DNA from: Podospora pseudoanserina
Lineage: Eukaryota > Ascomycota > Sordariomycetes > Sordariales > Podosporaceae
Direction of reading: 5' to 3'
NCBI RefSeq assembly: GCF_035222485.1
Contig: NC_085921.1
Location: forward strand, 4,030,001-4,094,000
DNA: 64,000 bases
Shown here: one piece after another, positions 35,146 through 44,230 of the stretch
Numbering within the stretch: the first letter of the stretch is position 1
Layout of the letters: each line of letters opens with the position of its first letter
Notes under the pieces: generated by a model
The model's input: only the letters and a program-made list of their open reading frames with translations
Told to the model about the DNA's origin: nothing
Database searches by the model: none
Program-made: the position numbers and the translations under genes

Positions 35146-35735
35146 AAAAAATCCGATGGTGGATATAGAAAGTGATGAGACAAAATACAATACCCGGGCT
35201 GATGGAATTGCCCCCGTTCAACTAGTACATTTAAACAGACGTTGATATGCAGTGGGGAGCCCCCCCACAAACTACCCTTGTCGATCAAGAGCCGCATTTC
35301 TTAGCTTCAGTCTGGGGTTGCCGGGATGTCTTGCTTTTGGAGGCTTGGCAAGGGTCCTTTTCATGCACGTCATTTTGTCGACGTCAAGAGTTGGGATTTC
35401 TCATTCAAGAGGAAGGTTCAGTTCTAGACAACAGTGATATGCCAGGTCAGAAATGAATTATATTACTGACTATCCCAAAACTCCAGATGTCTGCCCCAAT
35501 ATGCCAAGTTATCCAAGATGACCATCCCAATCATCCCCAAACCTCCGTTAACCTTGGTATCATGTGTTTCCCCAAAGATAAAAAACACCCGTTTCCCTTC
35601 CATTCAGCATTAAAATCTTCCATCCTGTCTTCGACATGAGTCAACCGTTGAGTTCCTCCAACTTCAGTTTCCCATCTCATCGTCCTTCGTATTAAAACCA
35701 CCGTCCAACCATCCCATCACTATCCTTCTATCCCC
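35146..35735. other. Convergent 3' region between pus4 and Sec2-like gene
   Basis: 590 bp between two converging stop codons. Contains only short frames. Presumably two 3' UTRs back to back. Confidence 0.6.
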
Positions 35736-36656
35736 CTACGCCTCCCCCTCCCCCAGCACCCCCCTAACCCGTCCAATCCTTTCCAACCCCCTCTCCAGCA
35801 CCTCCAACCGCCTCCTCCTCTCCCCCTCCTGTCCCACCAACTCCCCAACCCTCTTCTCCAGCTCCGCCCTCGCCCTCCTCTCGCTCGCAACCATCTCATT
35901 CGCCTGCTCAAACAAACTCACGCTCAGCTCCTCCACCTCCCTACTCGTCTGATTCAACCTCTTCTCCACCTCCATCCTCCTCGCCTGCTCCCTCCCCAAC
36001 GCCGTCAGCAAATCCCCCGTCGTCATTTGCCCCGACTCTGGAGCAGTCGCCAGACTAGGAAGATTATAAAGCGTCGCAGAAGGCGGCACACTAGGTATAG
36101 GTGAACGAGGCGAGACCGGAATCGAAGGCAAAGGCTTCAAATTGCTCGTCGATTTCCTCGACGACAACAGCGCAGAAATCCTCGTTGCGGCGGCAGGAAG
36201 AAATGATGTTCTTGACGGCGAAGGAAGGGCCGATGTTACCGAACTAGGAGGGGTAGGCAAAGGGGAGCCTTCCTGAAGTAAGGTTTGTTTCTGCTGTTGG
36301 TGTTGTTGGGGTTGTTTCTGCGGTGAAGGGGACGAGGAGGATGTTGTTGGCGATGAGGAAGAAGCCGCCGACGGGGAGCTAGGAGTTGACGATCTCGACT
36401 CTGATGACAACTGAGCGCGGAGCTTCGTCAGCTCGTCTTCGTAGTCGGCCCATCGGTCGACCGCTGCTGAGGCCTTTGCGTTGAGGAGTTTGATCTGGGA
36501 TTGGAGCTCGGTGATTTGCTTCTGGGCGGAGAGGAGGGCGGCTTGGGTTTGCTGGTAGGCGGGAAGGGAGGGAGGGAGAGGGGGTGCCGCAGGTTGGGCA
36601 GCTGCGGCTTGTCGTCGCGGCGGTGCTGGTGCTGGGTGTGGTATCGTCGGTGCCAT
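35736..36656 (-). CDS. Sec2-domain protein (Rab GEF coiled-coil), N-terminus uncertain
   Basis: The C-terminal 95 residues resemble the Sec2/Rabin coiled coil that activates the exocytic Rab Sec4: MTTGDLLTALGREQARRMEV, then LNQTSREVEELSVSLFEQAN and EMVASERRARAELEKRV. A second coiled-coil segment near the N-terminus contains KASAAVDRWADYEDELTKL. The middle is Ser/Pro/Gln-rich. The frame from ATG 36656 gives 306 residues, shorter than yeast Sec2 but like compact filamentous-fungal relatives. Oddity: an upstream ATG at 36747 opens another frame that reaches CPTCGTP (Cys codons at 36600 and 36591) and then loses homology, while the Sec2 frame continues from the same point with LPPSLPAYQQTQ. A single-base change in the C/T-rich tract at 36561-36584 would join them. 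So either the start is 36656 or the sequence carries an indel. Confidence 0.65.
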   Translation of the reverse strand: MAPTIPHPAPAPPRRQAAAAQPAAPPLPPSLPAYQQTQAALLSAQKQITELQSQIKLLNAKASAAVDRWADYEDELTKLRAQLSSESRSSTPSSPSAASSSSPTTSSSSPSPQKQPQQHQQQKQTLLQEGSPLPTPPSSVTSALPSPSRTSFLPAAATRISALLSSRKSTSNLKPLPSIPVSPRSPIPSVPPSATLYNLPSLATAPESGQMTTGDLLTALGREQARRMEVEKRLNQTSREVEELSVSLFEQANEMVASERRARAELEKRVGELVGQEGERRRRLEVLERGLERIGRVRGVLGEGEA

Positions 36657-37556
36657 TGCTGTCGATGTCTGCTGGCCCTGTTGCTGTTCGTGGCCTTGTC
36701 CCTGTTGTTTCTGGGGTTGTGGGTGTCATGACCTCGGTGGCGATCATGGTTGTGTATCACCGCGCGGCGGCCGTCGGTGTGTCGTCGCAAGTTGGGAGAC
36801 TATCACGGAGTTTGTTTCGTCGAAGTGTAAAGGTGTAGGTGGCAGGAGAGGCGACGTCGTCTTTGATGTTTGTTTGCCATGAGCTGGAATGAAAAAGAGG
36901 GCGGCTAGGCAATGGAAGGAAGCGTTGGTGGCTGCGTCTCGGCTTGGCATGCGAGGTTTGCAGGGATCCAGCGCTCCCCCCTCCACCAGGGCCAACATCG
37001 TCATGGACATGCGCATTATAGATCGGCAACCAATCCGAGAAATCGTCGAGTGGAATTTTATGTCACTAACGCTGAGTAGCTGCAGGTACCGCTTCATCCC
37101 GTTCTATTCGCTATGGAACATCTCGTCCCGCGGGTTGCTTGGACATGGACTTTCGTCCGTGTGCTCATGCAAAGTGAGCCCGCCATCCGCTTTGTTTCCC
37201 TTAAACCCCTCGGCAGTCTGCTGCCGTCCTCCACGATCAAAAGTGTAACATATTATGCAGACATTAATCTGAGATAAACAGATGCTTAGCTCTCGCTGGT
37301 CTTTGCTTGAACCAACCCGCTAGTGCTCTCTCGTATGTGGTGACTTTTGATTCAGATCCCAACATGTCTGATCAGATGGCTGAGGTTGCCCGTGGATGTG
37401 GTGAGCGAGGCTTACCCAGCCTCGTTCATACGGCCGGCCGGTCTTTGGCCTCGCATTTCGTCTTCAATGCCAGCCTTTTCAAACATCCGATCACAATGGT
37501 CAATACGATCTCCAGATGTTTCTCATCCTTGCTCGACAGAGTGAGTCCCCTCCTCT
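36657..37556. other. Intergenic: Sec2-like promoter and csl4 3' flank
   Basis: About 900 bp between two minus-strand genes. The first 90 bp may still be coding for the Sec2-like protein. The rest contains a 7-bp inverted repeat (CGAGGCT/AGCCTCG near 37408-37426) but no recognised gene. Confidence 0.5.
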
Positions 37557-38270
37557 TCAATATGGCTTCGCAACCTTTCTCAACTCAGTCAAGTCGGTCT
37601 CTGGGTCCCGGTACTCCTTCCAACTGACAGGATGCATCGCATTGCCGGCTTCACTCGTGGCTAAAATAACACCCAGCTCATTACGAGCAGTGGAAAGATA
37701 ATAGTTAGCCTGGTCACCCAGTGAGATCTGTTTACAATGTTAGCAAACTGTGTGATGTCTCAATGACCACACAAAAGCACATACCACTTCAGCCCTGACG
37801 ATATCCCCCGGTCTGAAGCTCTCATAGATCTTGACCCTGTCCTTCTCTGTAGCCCTGACATCCTGCACACGGATCAAGCCCTGCCATTCAGCATCCAGCA
37901 CCGTGTCGCCGCACACCAGTATCGCAACAACAGCCTGCCTCGGTGTGATGCGAATCACTCTGCAGAGTACCACATTCCCTACCTCGGGCAGCACCTCGCG
38001 CTTCTTTTGGCCGGCGTGGTCGGAGCCCGCGGACCGCGTGGGGACCGTCACCGAGATTGTGGGGAGCTCCGCAGGGGCCGGGGCCGGTGTGATTTTTGTG
38101 AGCCGCTTCACTGGTCCTGGAGCTTTAGCAGGTTGAGCGATGTGTACTGTGCCCATGAGCGAAGCATGAACGTTGTGATTGTGAATGTGAGTCCCTGGCC
38201 CGGGCTGGTATCGGGATGTTGAACCCAAGAGCTGGCCTGGGATGGCCAAGGTGGGGTTTGATGTTGTCAT
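37557..38270 (-). CDS. csl4: Exosome complex cap subunit Csl4
   Basis: Csl4 is one of the three S1/KH cap proteins of the RNA exosome, needed for 3'-end processing and decay in nucleus and cytoplasm. Two exons, 37785-38270 and 37557-37727, flank a 57-nt intron (GTATGT donor, AACAG acceptor, phase 0), for 218 residues. N-terminal exosome domain: LAIPGQLLGS ... YQPGPGTHIHNHNVHASLMG. S1-type domain: EVGNVVLCRVIRITPRQAVV, WQGLIRVQDVR, YESFRPGDIVRAEV, then across the junction ISLGDQANYYLSTARNELGV. It ends RKVAKPY, the typical Csl4 terminus. The unspliced frame would replace this conserved end with unrelated residues, which supports the intron. Divergent from erg2 across 557 bp. Confidence 0.95.
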
Positions 38271-38827
38271 GATAGCGAGTATCCTTATCGCCCTTCAACT
38301 CGCTTCTGTCGCAATGGAGGGGTTTTCAAAACAACTGCTTTGAAACTCGATCGGAAAGTGCCGCCTGGGGTGTGGAAAATTCGATATGCCAGATGTGAGT
38401 GCCGTTGGTTTGAAAAAAAAAAAAGTGAGAGCTACCAAGTGATGAGAGCCTTGGCAAATGTCGGGAATGCGATATCCGGATGGTTCGACAGGTTCTGTCA
38501 GCGTGAGTTGGAGGCCGAAAAAAAGATGCAATCCTGCTTGCCAAGCCGATTCTGCCAGCTCAAGGGTCCTGTGGGTTTTTATCCCTGCGTATCCGTTGGT
38601 CCAGCTCATCTGATAACTCCACAGGAGCTCGAGCTAAACCCCGGTCTAGCCCGCTCACCGCCCACTCTGAGCCAGCGCAACGGTAAAGGGGAAGTGATGT
38701 GCGAGGCGCGCGACAGCTCGCGCTTTTGAATTTCCTATACAATTAGTGGGCTCAATTCCTCTTTTTCTTCCTTTCTCTCTTTCCCCCCATCCCTCTCCTC
38801 CTTGCCTTTGTATCTCCAAACATCACA
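38271..38827. promoter_or_regulatory. Divergent promoter between csl4 and erg2
   Basis: 557 bp between two diverging start codons. The erg2-proximal 80 bp are strongly CT-rich (38755-38815), typical of highly expressed fungal genes. No sterol-response element was assigned with confidence. Confidence 0.6.
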
Positions 38828-39616
38828 ATGGCACCCAAATCCTCTTCCCCGGCCAAGAAGGCCACCGCCTGTGCTTGCAGCCACAAGAGCTGCTGCAGCA
38901 GTCTCACCACCTTCTTCAAGTGGTTCGCCATCCTCTTCGCCGTCCTGGCTCCCATCTTCTACGTCCTCGACCAAAACGTCGACAAGTTCTACGTCTTCAA
39001 CCTCCCCCAGCTCGATGCCGTCACTAAGGCCGCCATCAACGCCCACCCCGGCGACACCAAGGCCATGGTCAAGTACATCGTCGACGAGCTCAAGGCCGAC
39101 GTGACCGTCAGCCGCTACGTCAACACCGATGAGCAGTGGGTATTCAACAACGCCGGCGGCGCCATGGGAGCCATGTACATCATCCATGCCAGTAAGTCTA
39201 TTTGCTTTTCCAACTCTCCAATATTGCATAACCTAACATTAAACCCCCCAGGTTTCACCGAATACCTCATCATCTTCGGCACCGCCATCGGCACAGAAGG
39301 CCACACGGGCCGCCACACCGCCGATGATTACTTCCACATCCTCACCGGCACCCAAACCGCCTACGTCCCCGGCGAGTATGAGCCCGAGGTCTATCCCCCG
39401 GGAACCATCCACCACCTCCGCCGCGGCGACGTCAAGCAGTACCGCATGCCCGAGTCCTGCTTCGCCCTCGAGTACGCGCGCGGGTGGATCCCCCCCATGC
39501 TCTTTTTCGGCTTCGCCGACGGTCTCTTCAGCACGCTGGACTTCCCCACCTTGTGGAGGACGACGTATCTTACTGCTGAGCAGATGTTGGGGAATCTTGT
39601 CAAGGGCAAGTTTTAA
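38828..39616 (+). CDS. erg2: Sterol C-8 isomerase Erg2
   Basis: ER membrane enzyme of ergosterol synthesis that shifts the C8 double bond (fecosterol to episterol); homologous to the mammalian sigma-1 receptor. Exons 38828-39191 and 39252-39616 with a 60-nt intron give 242 residues. A single membrane anchor follows a short Cys/Lys N-terminus at about residues 28-47 (FFKWFAILFAVLAPIFYVL). Conserved body: DEQWVFNNAGGAMGAMYIIH, SFTEYLIIFGTAIGTEGHTG, DDYFHILTGTQTAYVPGE, VYPPGTIHHLRRGDVKQY and the amphipathic tail with ARGWIPPMLFFGFADGL. The acidic and histidine residues of the ligand pocket (EGHTGRH, PPGTIHH) are in place. Coding third positions are strongly C-biased, suggesting high expression. 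No defects. Confidence 0.97.
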   Translation: MAPKSSSPAKKATACACSHKSCCSSLTTFFKWFAILFAVLAPIFYVLDQNVDKFYVFNLPQLDAVTKAAINAHPGDTKAMVKYIVDELKADVTVSRYVNTDEQWVFNNAGGAMGAMYIIHASKSICFSNSPILHNLTLNPPGFTEYLIIFGTAIGTEGHTGRHTADDYFHILTGTQTAYVPGEYEPEVYPPGTIHHLRRGDVKQYRMPESCFALEYARGWIPPMLFFGFADGLFSTLDFPTLWRTTYLTAEQMLGNLVKGKF

Positions 39617-40479
39617 GGGGATTGTGAGAAAGGAATAGACGGGGGTGTGTGTATATAAAATCTTTCTTGTACTAGTACGATATTATATTAGACAAAAGAA
39701 GGAAGGGGGATTATATGACTGGGAACATAATGGATTGGATTGGGTTGGAACGCGGCATGGGATAAATGCCAGTGGTCAATTCAATGGGTTCAAAAATGGA
39801 ATAATATGAATAATTCATCTGAGTTCTTATGCTGGGACAGTTAAAAAAAAAAAAATGTTTAACTGCACCCACCGCAGCCACTGATGAATGCTGGATATGT
39901 TTGGTGGGTTAGGGTTGGGCATTCACATCTCACTTGCTCAAACTTACCAATCTAAGCTTTCCACATTCTTTTGGTCAGTCTGTCAGATGTTCACTTTGCC
40001 TATCGAGCGAGTAGTTATCGAAAGTCAGAGTGACTCGGTGCTAGTATTGGTGCTAATAACAAAGTCTGATATTTATTGACATGAGAAACTCGGCCTATCT
40101 TGCTTGCTTCAGCTTTTTTTCATCTCTTCACATGTGATAATAATCATGTTGCTTTATTACTATATATCATCGGAGCGTTGAGCCCCCCGGCCGCAAAAAG
40201 GTCAAGACCTGGAAAAAAAAGAATATTGAGGTTCGTGGGAGGGAGCGGTTAGAGAGTATGGAAAAGTCAAGTAAGTCCCTGCTCTATGAGAACGTGTGAT
40301 AACGAATCCTGGTCTTCGGTGAATTGCGTTGCGAGTTCTTGACTTGCAGCTTCTCCAATACCTATCACAGGGCTTTTTCATCTTATACATAGTTTTCATG
40401 AAATTGACTCTCATTCCCATTGACCTGCCGACTTGCATGCACCCTTATCCATGATATCCCAACAAACAACTCAACACCA

Positions 40480-40513
40480 TCACTCACTCATTCACTCACT
40501 CACTCACTCACTC
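40480..40513. repeat. (TCAC)n tetranucleotide repeat
   Basis: Near-perfect CACT/TCAC units with one TTCA interruption, in non-coding DNA between erg2 and nmr. Confidence 0.85.
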
Positions 40514-40865
40514 TCCCGATCTAGAAACCAAAAAATACAGATGGCTCGACTCTGTTCCTATTCCTACCCCCATTTTCAAATTATTTACAATTATTTATCG
40601 TATGACGCGTCTGAAAATGGGGTAAGAGATATATATATACACGGAAAAGAACAAAATGTGTTGAGTAGTTTTGCTCGCTTTACTTTTAGATGAACCACCC
40701 CCCTCCCATCCCAAACTTTTGATAGCCCATTCATCCGTTTGCCCTTTCAAGCCATTCACCCATCCTTTCATCCCCATGATTTTGAACTCGACAAAAAACC
40801 CCCCCCCCAAAAAAAGGAGCATCCCATATATCCCTCCCCCTCAATCCAACTTCATTTGGTATTTG

Positions 40866-40898
40866 ATGATGATGATGATGACGATGATGACGATGATG
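40866..40898. repeat. (GAT)n trinucleotide repeat
   Basis: GAT/GAC trinucleotide run in non-coding DNA, interrupted twice by GAC. Confidence 0.8.
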
Positions 40899-41374
40899 TG
40901 AAAAAGTTTAGAAAATAGAAATAAGAGAAAAACCACCTATATAAACACACACATATGAGATGTGGGATAAAAAAAAGACAAAAATGAAAACCCGCCATCA
41001 TCTTTACATGACTCTGGTCGTTTCCATCCCGTGAAATAACAAAAGGGGAAAGAGAAACAAGATGTCTTCACACATCCCATCGTCGATCTGCTTTTTGCTT
41101 TTGATAAAAAACTTCGCCACCCCCCTTCCCCCCCCGCTCAAGACCATGCTCAATGGACTCGCTTTCGCGCGCCCCCCATGACGACAACAGAAAATGCTGA
41201 TAGGAAAGCAGTTCCTCCATAAAACCAAAAAAAAAACAAAAAAACCCCGGTTTTTTTTGTGGCCGCAGTCGCTAATCTCTCCGTCTGACCAAGAAAAAAG
41301 ATACGGAAAAGCTCAACATCGAAAAGCTTAAACAACCCCCCCTCCCAAAATAGAACAGAGCCGTTTTGCGCCCT

Positions 41375-42895
41375 CTATGCAAGCCACCCTTCATCCTCCC
41401 GCTTGGGACCTCGCATCACCAGACCCTCATCCTCGTCGTCATCATCCTCATCTTCAGAGTCGTGCCTGTCTCCATTTTGGTGTTGGTGGTGGTGATACTC
41501 CCCATTTCTCGGAACCGACCCGTTTTGTTGTTGGTGGTGATTACGGTCCCCGTTTGCGTGTCCCTCTTCTGGCTGGTGATTACTGCCGCTCTTGACGCCA
41601 TAATCGTTACCGTTGCCATTGTTCTCCGGCTCCGTCTCGCCTTCGTCCTCCTCTTCCAGCATCCACGTCAAACCATTCGCGTGCTCCTCCAGAGGGAAAA
41701 CCTCGCGCGCATACTCCTCCAGCCCTCGTGGTCCTTCCCAGAGCTCCAGGGCAGTCTTGGGGCAGTCGTTCTCCAGCTCGAGGTCGCCAAAGTAAGGGGG
41801 CTGCTTCTTCGGGTCGTCACCTCCAAGGGTGAACAACGTCTCCAGAGCCTCCAGCTGGCAGCGATAACCCTCGGGAATCGGCACCGTGACCTCAATCGGG
41901 CCTTGGACATAGCGCACCGGCCGACCGACCCCCTTCGCAAAGTGGCGGCACGCCTCCCTGGGAGTGAGCATCTCGTAGGCGAGAGCGATGCGCTTGCCGC
42001 CGCCCCATTTCTTCACACCGTCCTTGAAGATCTGCAGGACGGCTGGCCCCACGTCATGTTCTGCATCAAGCCAAGGAAGCTTGGCGTCGGGGTGAAAAGG
42101 GGCCTGCCAGACAAAGGAGCCGTCTTTTTGCAGGGCGGTGCAAAACAGAGGGTACGGAAGAGATGTGAAGTTGTTGTTATATATACCCGTGTAAACAAAC
42201 GTTGCTGGCAACCCGATTTTCCTAACATATTCCTCGACCTGGTGCTTCGAAGACCAAAGTGGCAGCGATGGCCAGTCTGGGTTATAAGTGTTGTGATCCG
42301 GCATGGATGAATAAACATAATGCTGAATGCCTGCCGCCTTTGCCGCGTCGGCGAGAGCCTCGCCGATGAGATTCTCATCGCCATAAAATGTGGTGTTGAT
42401 AAAGGCCAGCTGGGTACCCCGGAAGAGCTCCTTGATCAGGTTGTGATTGACGCCGATGCCGGAGATAGGACCATTCTTAGATACGTCAATCTGTGCAGGC
42501 TCGCCGGGTTTGCTCTTCTCCTTTGTGTACAGCTCTCCAAGGAGGACCGTCACGTTGGGGTTGGTGGCCACTTCGGTAGCGATCACGCCCTCGAGATTCC
42601 TCATCTGGGCTCGAACATGGTAGCCGACTGCTGTGGCAACCCGGATGAAGGAAGCAGCCTGTCTGCCGGCAGCATTGATAACGGCGATTGTCTTATCAGG
42701 ACCGGTCAGAAACCTTTTGGCCGGGCGGAAGGTCAAAGAATTATTCCTCGACATGAGGGGTGAGCCATCTGAGTAGGAGGACCTGGAGTGTTTGTGTCGC
42801 CTCTCGATTTCGGTTTGGGGGTGGGTGTTGATTCTGATTTCCCTGGGTGCCGGGGCCGGCCTGTAGGCAAGGTCTGAGTGTAGCTCGACCGTCAT
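41375..42895 (-). CDS. nmr: Nitrogen metabolite repression protein Nmr/NmrA
   Basis: NmrA/Nmr1 binds the GATA activator (NIT2/AreA) and holds nitrogen-catabolic genes off when ammonium or glutamine is plentiful. One exon, 506 residues from ATG 42895 (context CACCATGACG). Residues 70-85 carry the Rossmann motif, INAAGRQAASFIR. Family blocks follow: FINTTFYGDENLIGEALADA, QHYVYSSMPDHNTY, LPATFVYTGIYNNNFTSLPY, LPWLDAEHDVGPAVLQIFKD, YFGDLELENDCPK. As in known NmrA there is no catalytic Tyr-x3-Lys dehydrogenase motif evident. Compared with Aspergillus NmrA (about 350 residues) this form has a 68-residue N-terminal extension and a long acidic/His/Asn-rich tail, closer to Neurospora Nmr. An in-frame open extension upstream lacks an ATG and was excluded. 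Confidence 0.95.
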   Translation of the reverse strand: MTVELHSDLAYRPAPAPREIRINTHPQTEIERRHKHSRSSYSDGSPLMSRNNSLTFRPAKRFLTGPDKTIAVINAAGRQAASFIRVATAVGYHVRAQMRNLEGVIATEVATNPNVTVLLGELYTKEKSKPGEPAQIDVSKNGPISGIGVNHNLIKELFRGTQLAFINTTFYGDENLIGEALADAAKAAGIQHYVYSSMPDHNTYNPDWPSLPLWSSKHQVEEYVRKIGLPATFVYTGIYNNNFTSLPYPLFCTALQKDGSFVWQAPFHPDAKLPWLDAEHDVGPAVLQIFKDGVKKWGGGKRIALAYEMLTPREACRHFAKGVGRPVRYVQGPIEVTVPIPEGYRCQLEALETLFTLGGDDPKKQPPYFGDLELENDCPKTALELWEGPRGLEEYAREVFPLEEHANGLTWMLEEEDEGETEPENNGNGNDYGVKSGSNHQPEEGHANGDRNHHQQQNGSVPRNGEYHHHQHQNGDRHDSEDEDDDDEDEGLVMRGPKREDEGWLA

Positions 42896-43481
42896 GGTGA
42901 ATCCTTTCTGTTGCGAAGATGATCTTGGGTGTAGATAGGGGTGGTGTATGTATGCGAACTTTTCGAGCAATCCGTTGGCTCCAGAAAAGAAAAGTCGGTT
43001 TTAACTGTTCAAGCTCCTCGATTTCTCTTTCTCTGAGTCTTGGAAGAAAGACGACGGCGGGTTGGGCGTCTCTGGCGCAGTGATTTCGGATGGAGTGCTA
43101 TCGGTATCTCGCCAGTGATAAAGGACATCAGATTGACACAGCTAACTTTCACGGGCATGCGCCCCAAACGGCCCAGCAGCAGCGGTGTGGGCGGGAGGCG
43201 GCGCTTCAGGGAGGGTGCTTGAAAACGGTAAAGCTTCTGGTGCCTGGAAACAAGCAGGACTGTTGCGCAGACAGGAAAGGGTGGTTTTGTTGTGATTTTC
43301 TCTCTCTCTCTCTCTCTCTGACTGCAGAGAGACAACAGCTTGTGAACCCTGACGGATAGGATAGCTTTGGTGCCGCGTCGCACACAAGGAACGGGTTGAG
43401 CTCGGCGTCGATGGCGTATTATTCTGGGCAGTGGTTATCTGTTAGTGGGGTTCTTGCCGATTGCGGGGCAAGCAGGGGCAC

Positions 43482-43698
43482 TGATAAAAGATAAAAGAAG
43501 AGACAGGCAAGGCAGGGCAAGGTAGGGCAGGGCAGGGCAGCAGGACAACAGACCACAAGCAGGATGGAGGGCGGGAAGGCGAAGACGGAGGGTGTCACCC
43601 GAGAGGTAGATCAGAGAGAGAGAGAGGTATGGATAGGTCTCTGCTTATGCTTTTTTTTTCTTATCCAGGGCTTGGAGATAGGATGACTCGGGAGATAA
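43482..43698. promoter_or_regulatory. HGATAR (GATA-factor) site cluster upstream of nmr
   Basis: TGATAA (43482-43487), AGATAA (43489-43494), AGATAG (43676-43681) and AGATAA (43693-43698) lie 590-800 bp upstream of the nmr start. Closely paired HGATAR sites are what NIT2/AreA-type factors bind. Because Nmr antagonises that factor, such sites would suggest feedback. Short motifs occur by chance, so this is only suggestive. Confidence 0.35.
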
Positions 43699-44068
43699 CA
43701 CAAATCACAAAGCTCTGTCCACCCTCTCCAGCGTTGCTCTGGGACTGACCACATGACGAGCTTCGTGATGAGAAGACGACGGGCGGCATGTCCCATGCGG
43801 GCATCGTTGGACATTGTCGCCGCCGTTTCAATGACAGGGACCTCCTTGCGCAATCGCGGCAGGCCAACAAAGGGAAGCAAATCGAAAGCTCGCAACCCAG
43901 CTCTGGCCGTGCTTGCGGGACCCGATCTCCCCACTCTCCAGAGTCTTGTTTTCAGTGCTAAAGACATCGTCCCATGCGGGAAATGGGGCGAGACAACTTG
44001 TCGACACCCACCGTATCCACAGCAAAGAGCTCAGCAGGACGGTCAGAGAGAAAAAAAAAAAAGCTGCC

Positions 44069-44230
44069 ATGGACGCGGTGAGTGCCGGCCAATCGGGTAC
44101 ACCTCGTCCACCTAGTCCAGCGCACGCTTCGTCGTCTGCTTCGCTCAATGGCCCGATATTGATATTGCCTACCTCTCTGGAGGAGCAGCAAGCGCGGGTT
44201 GAGCTGGGGCCTGGTGGGCAAGCAGACTGA
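44069..44230 (+). CDS. Small hypothetical ORF, possibly broken by TGA
   Basis: ATG in strong context (GCTGCCATGGAC) opens 53 codons of coding-like sequence: Ser/Pro-rich, then GPILILPTSLEEQQARVELG. After the TGA at 44228-44230 the same frame stays open and still coding-like to a TGA at 44341-44343 (SRLDDVADCLSQIPGFGP and an acidic DDDD run). This looks like a small gene interrupted by one stop, or one exon of a spliced gene whose intron removes the stop; a CCTG/GTGGGC donor and TTGCAG acceptor exist but the intron would be only about 39 nt. No homologue recognised. Confidence 0.3.
   Translation: MDAVSAGQSGTPRPPSPAHASSSASLNGPILILPTSLEEQQARVELGPGGQAD

Larger units (their letters stand above)
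39617..41374. other. Convergent 3' region between erg2 and nmr
   Basis: About 1.76 kb between converging stops, AT-richer than the surroundings, with homopolymer A and C runs and two microsatellites. No gene recognised. Probably two 3' UTRs plus spacer. Confidence 0.55.

Noticed and set aside
41366-42310. 314-codon plus-strand frame antisense to nmr
   Set aside because: Hydrophobic Val/Leu run at its start is the complement of the acidic/His/Asn tail of Nmr; no independent support.
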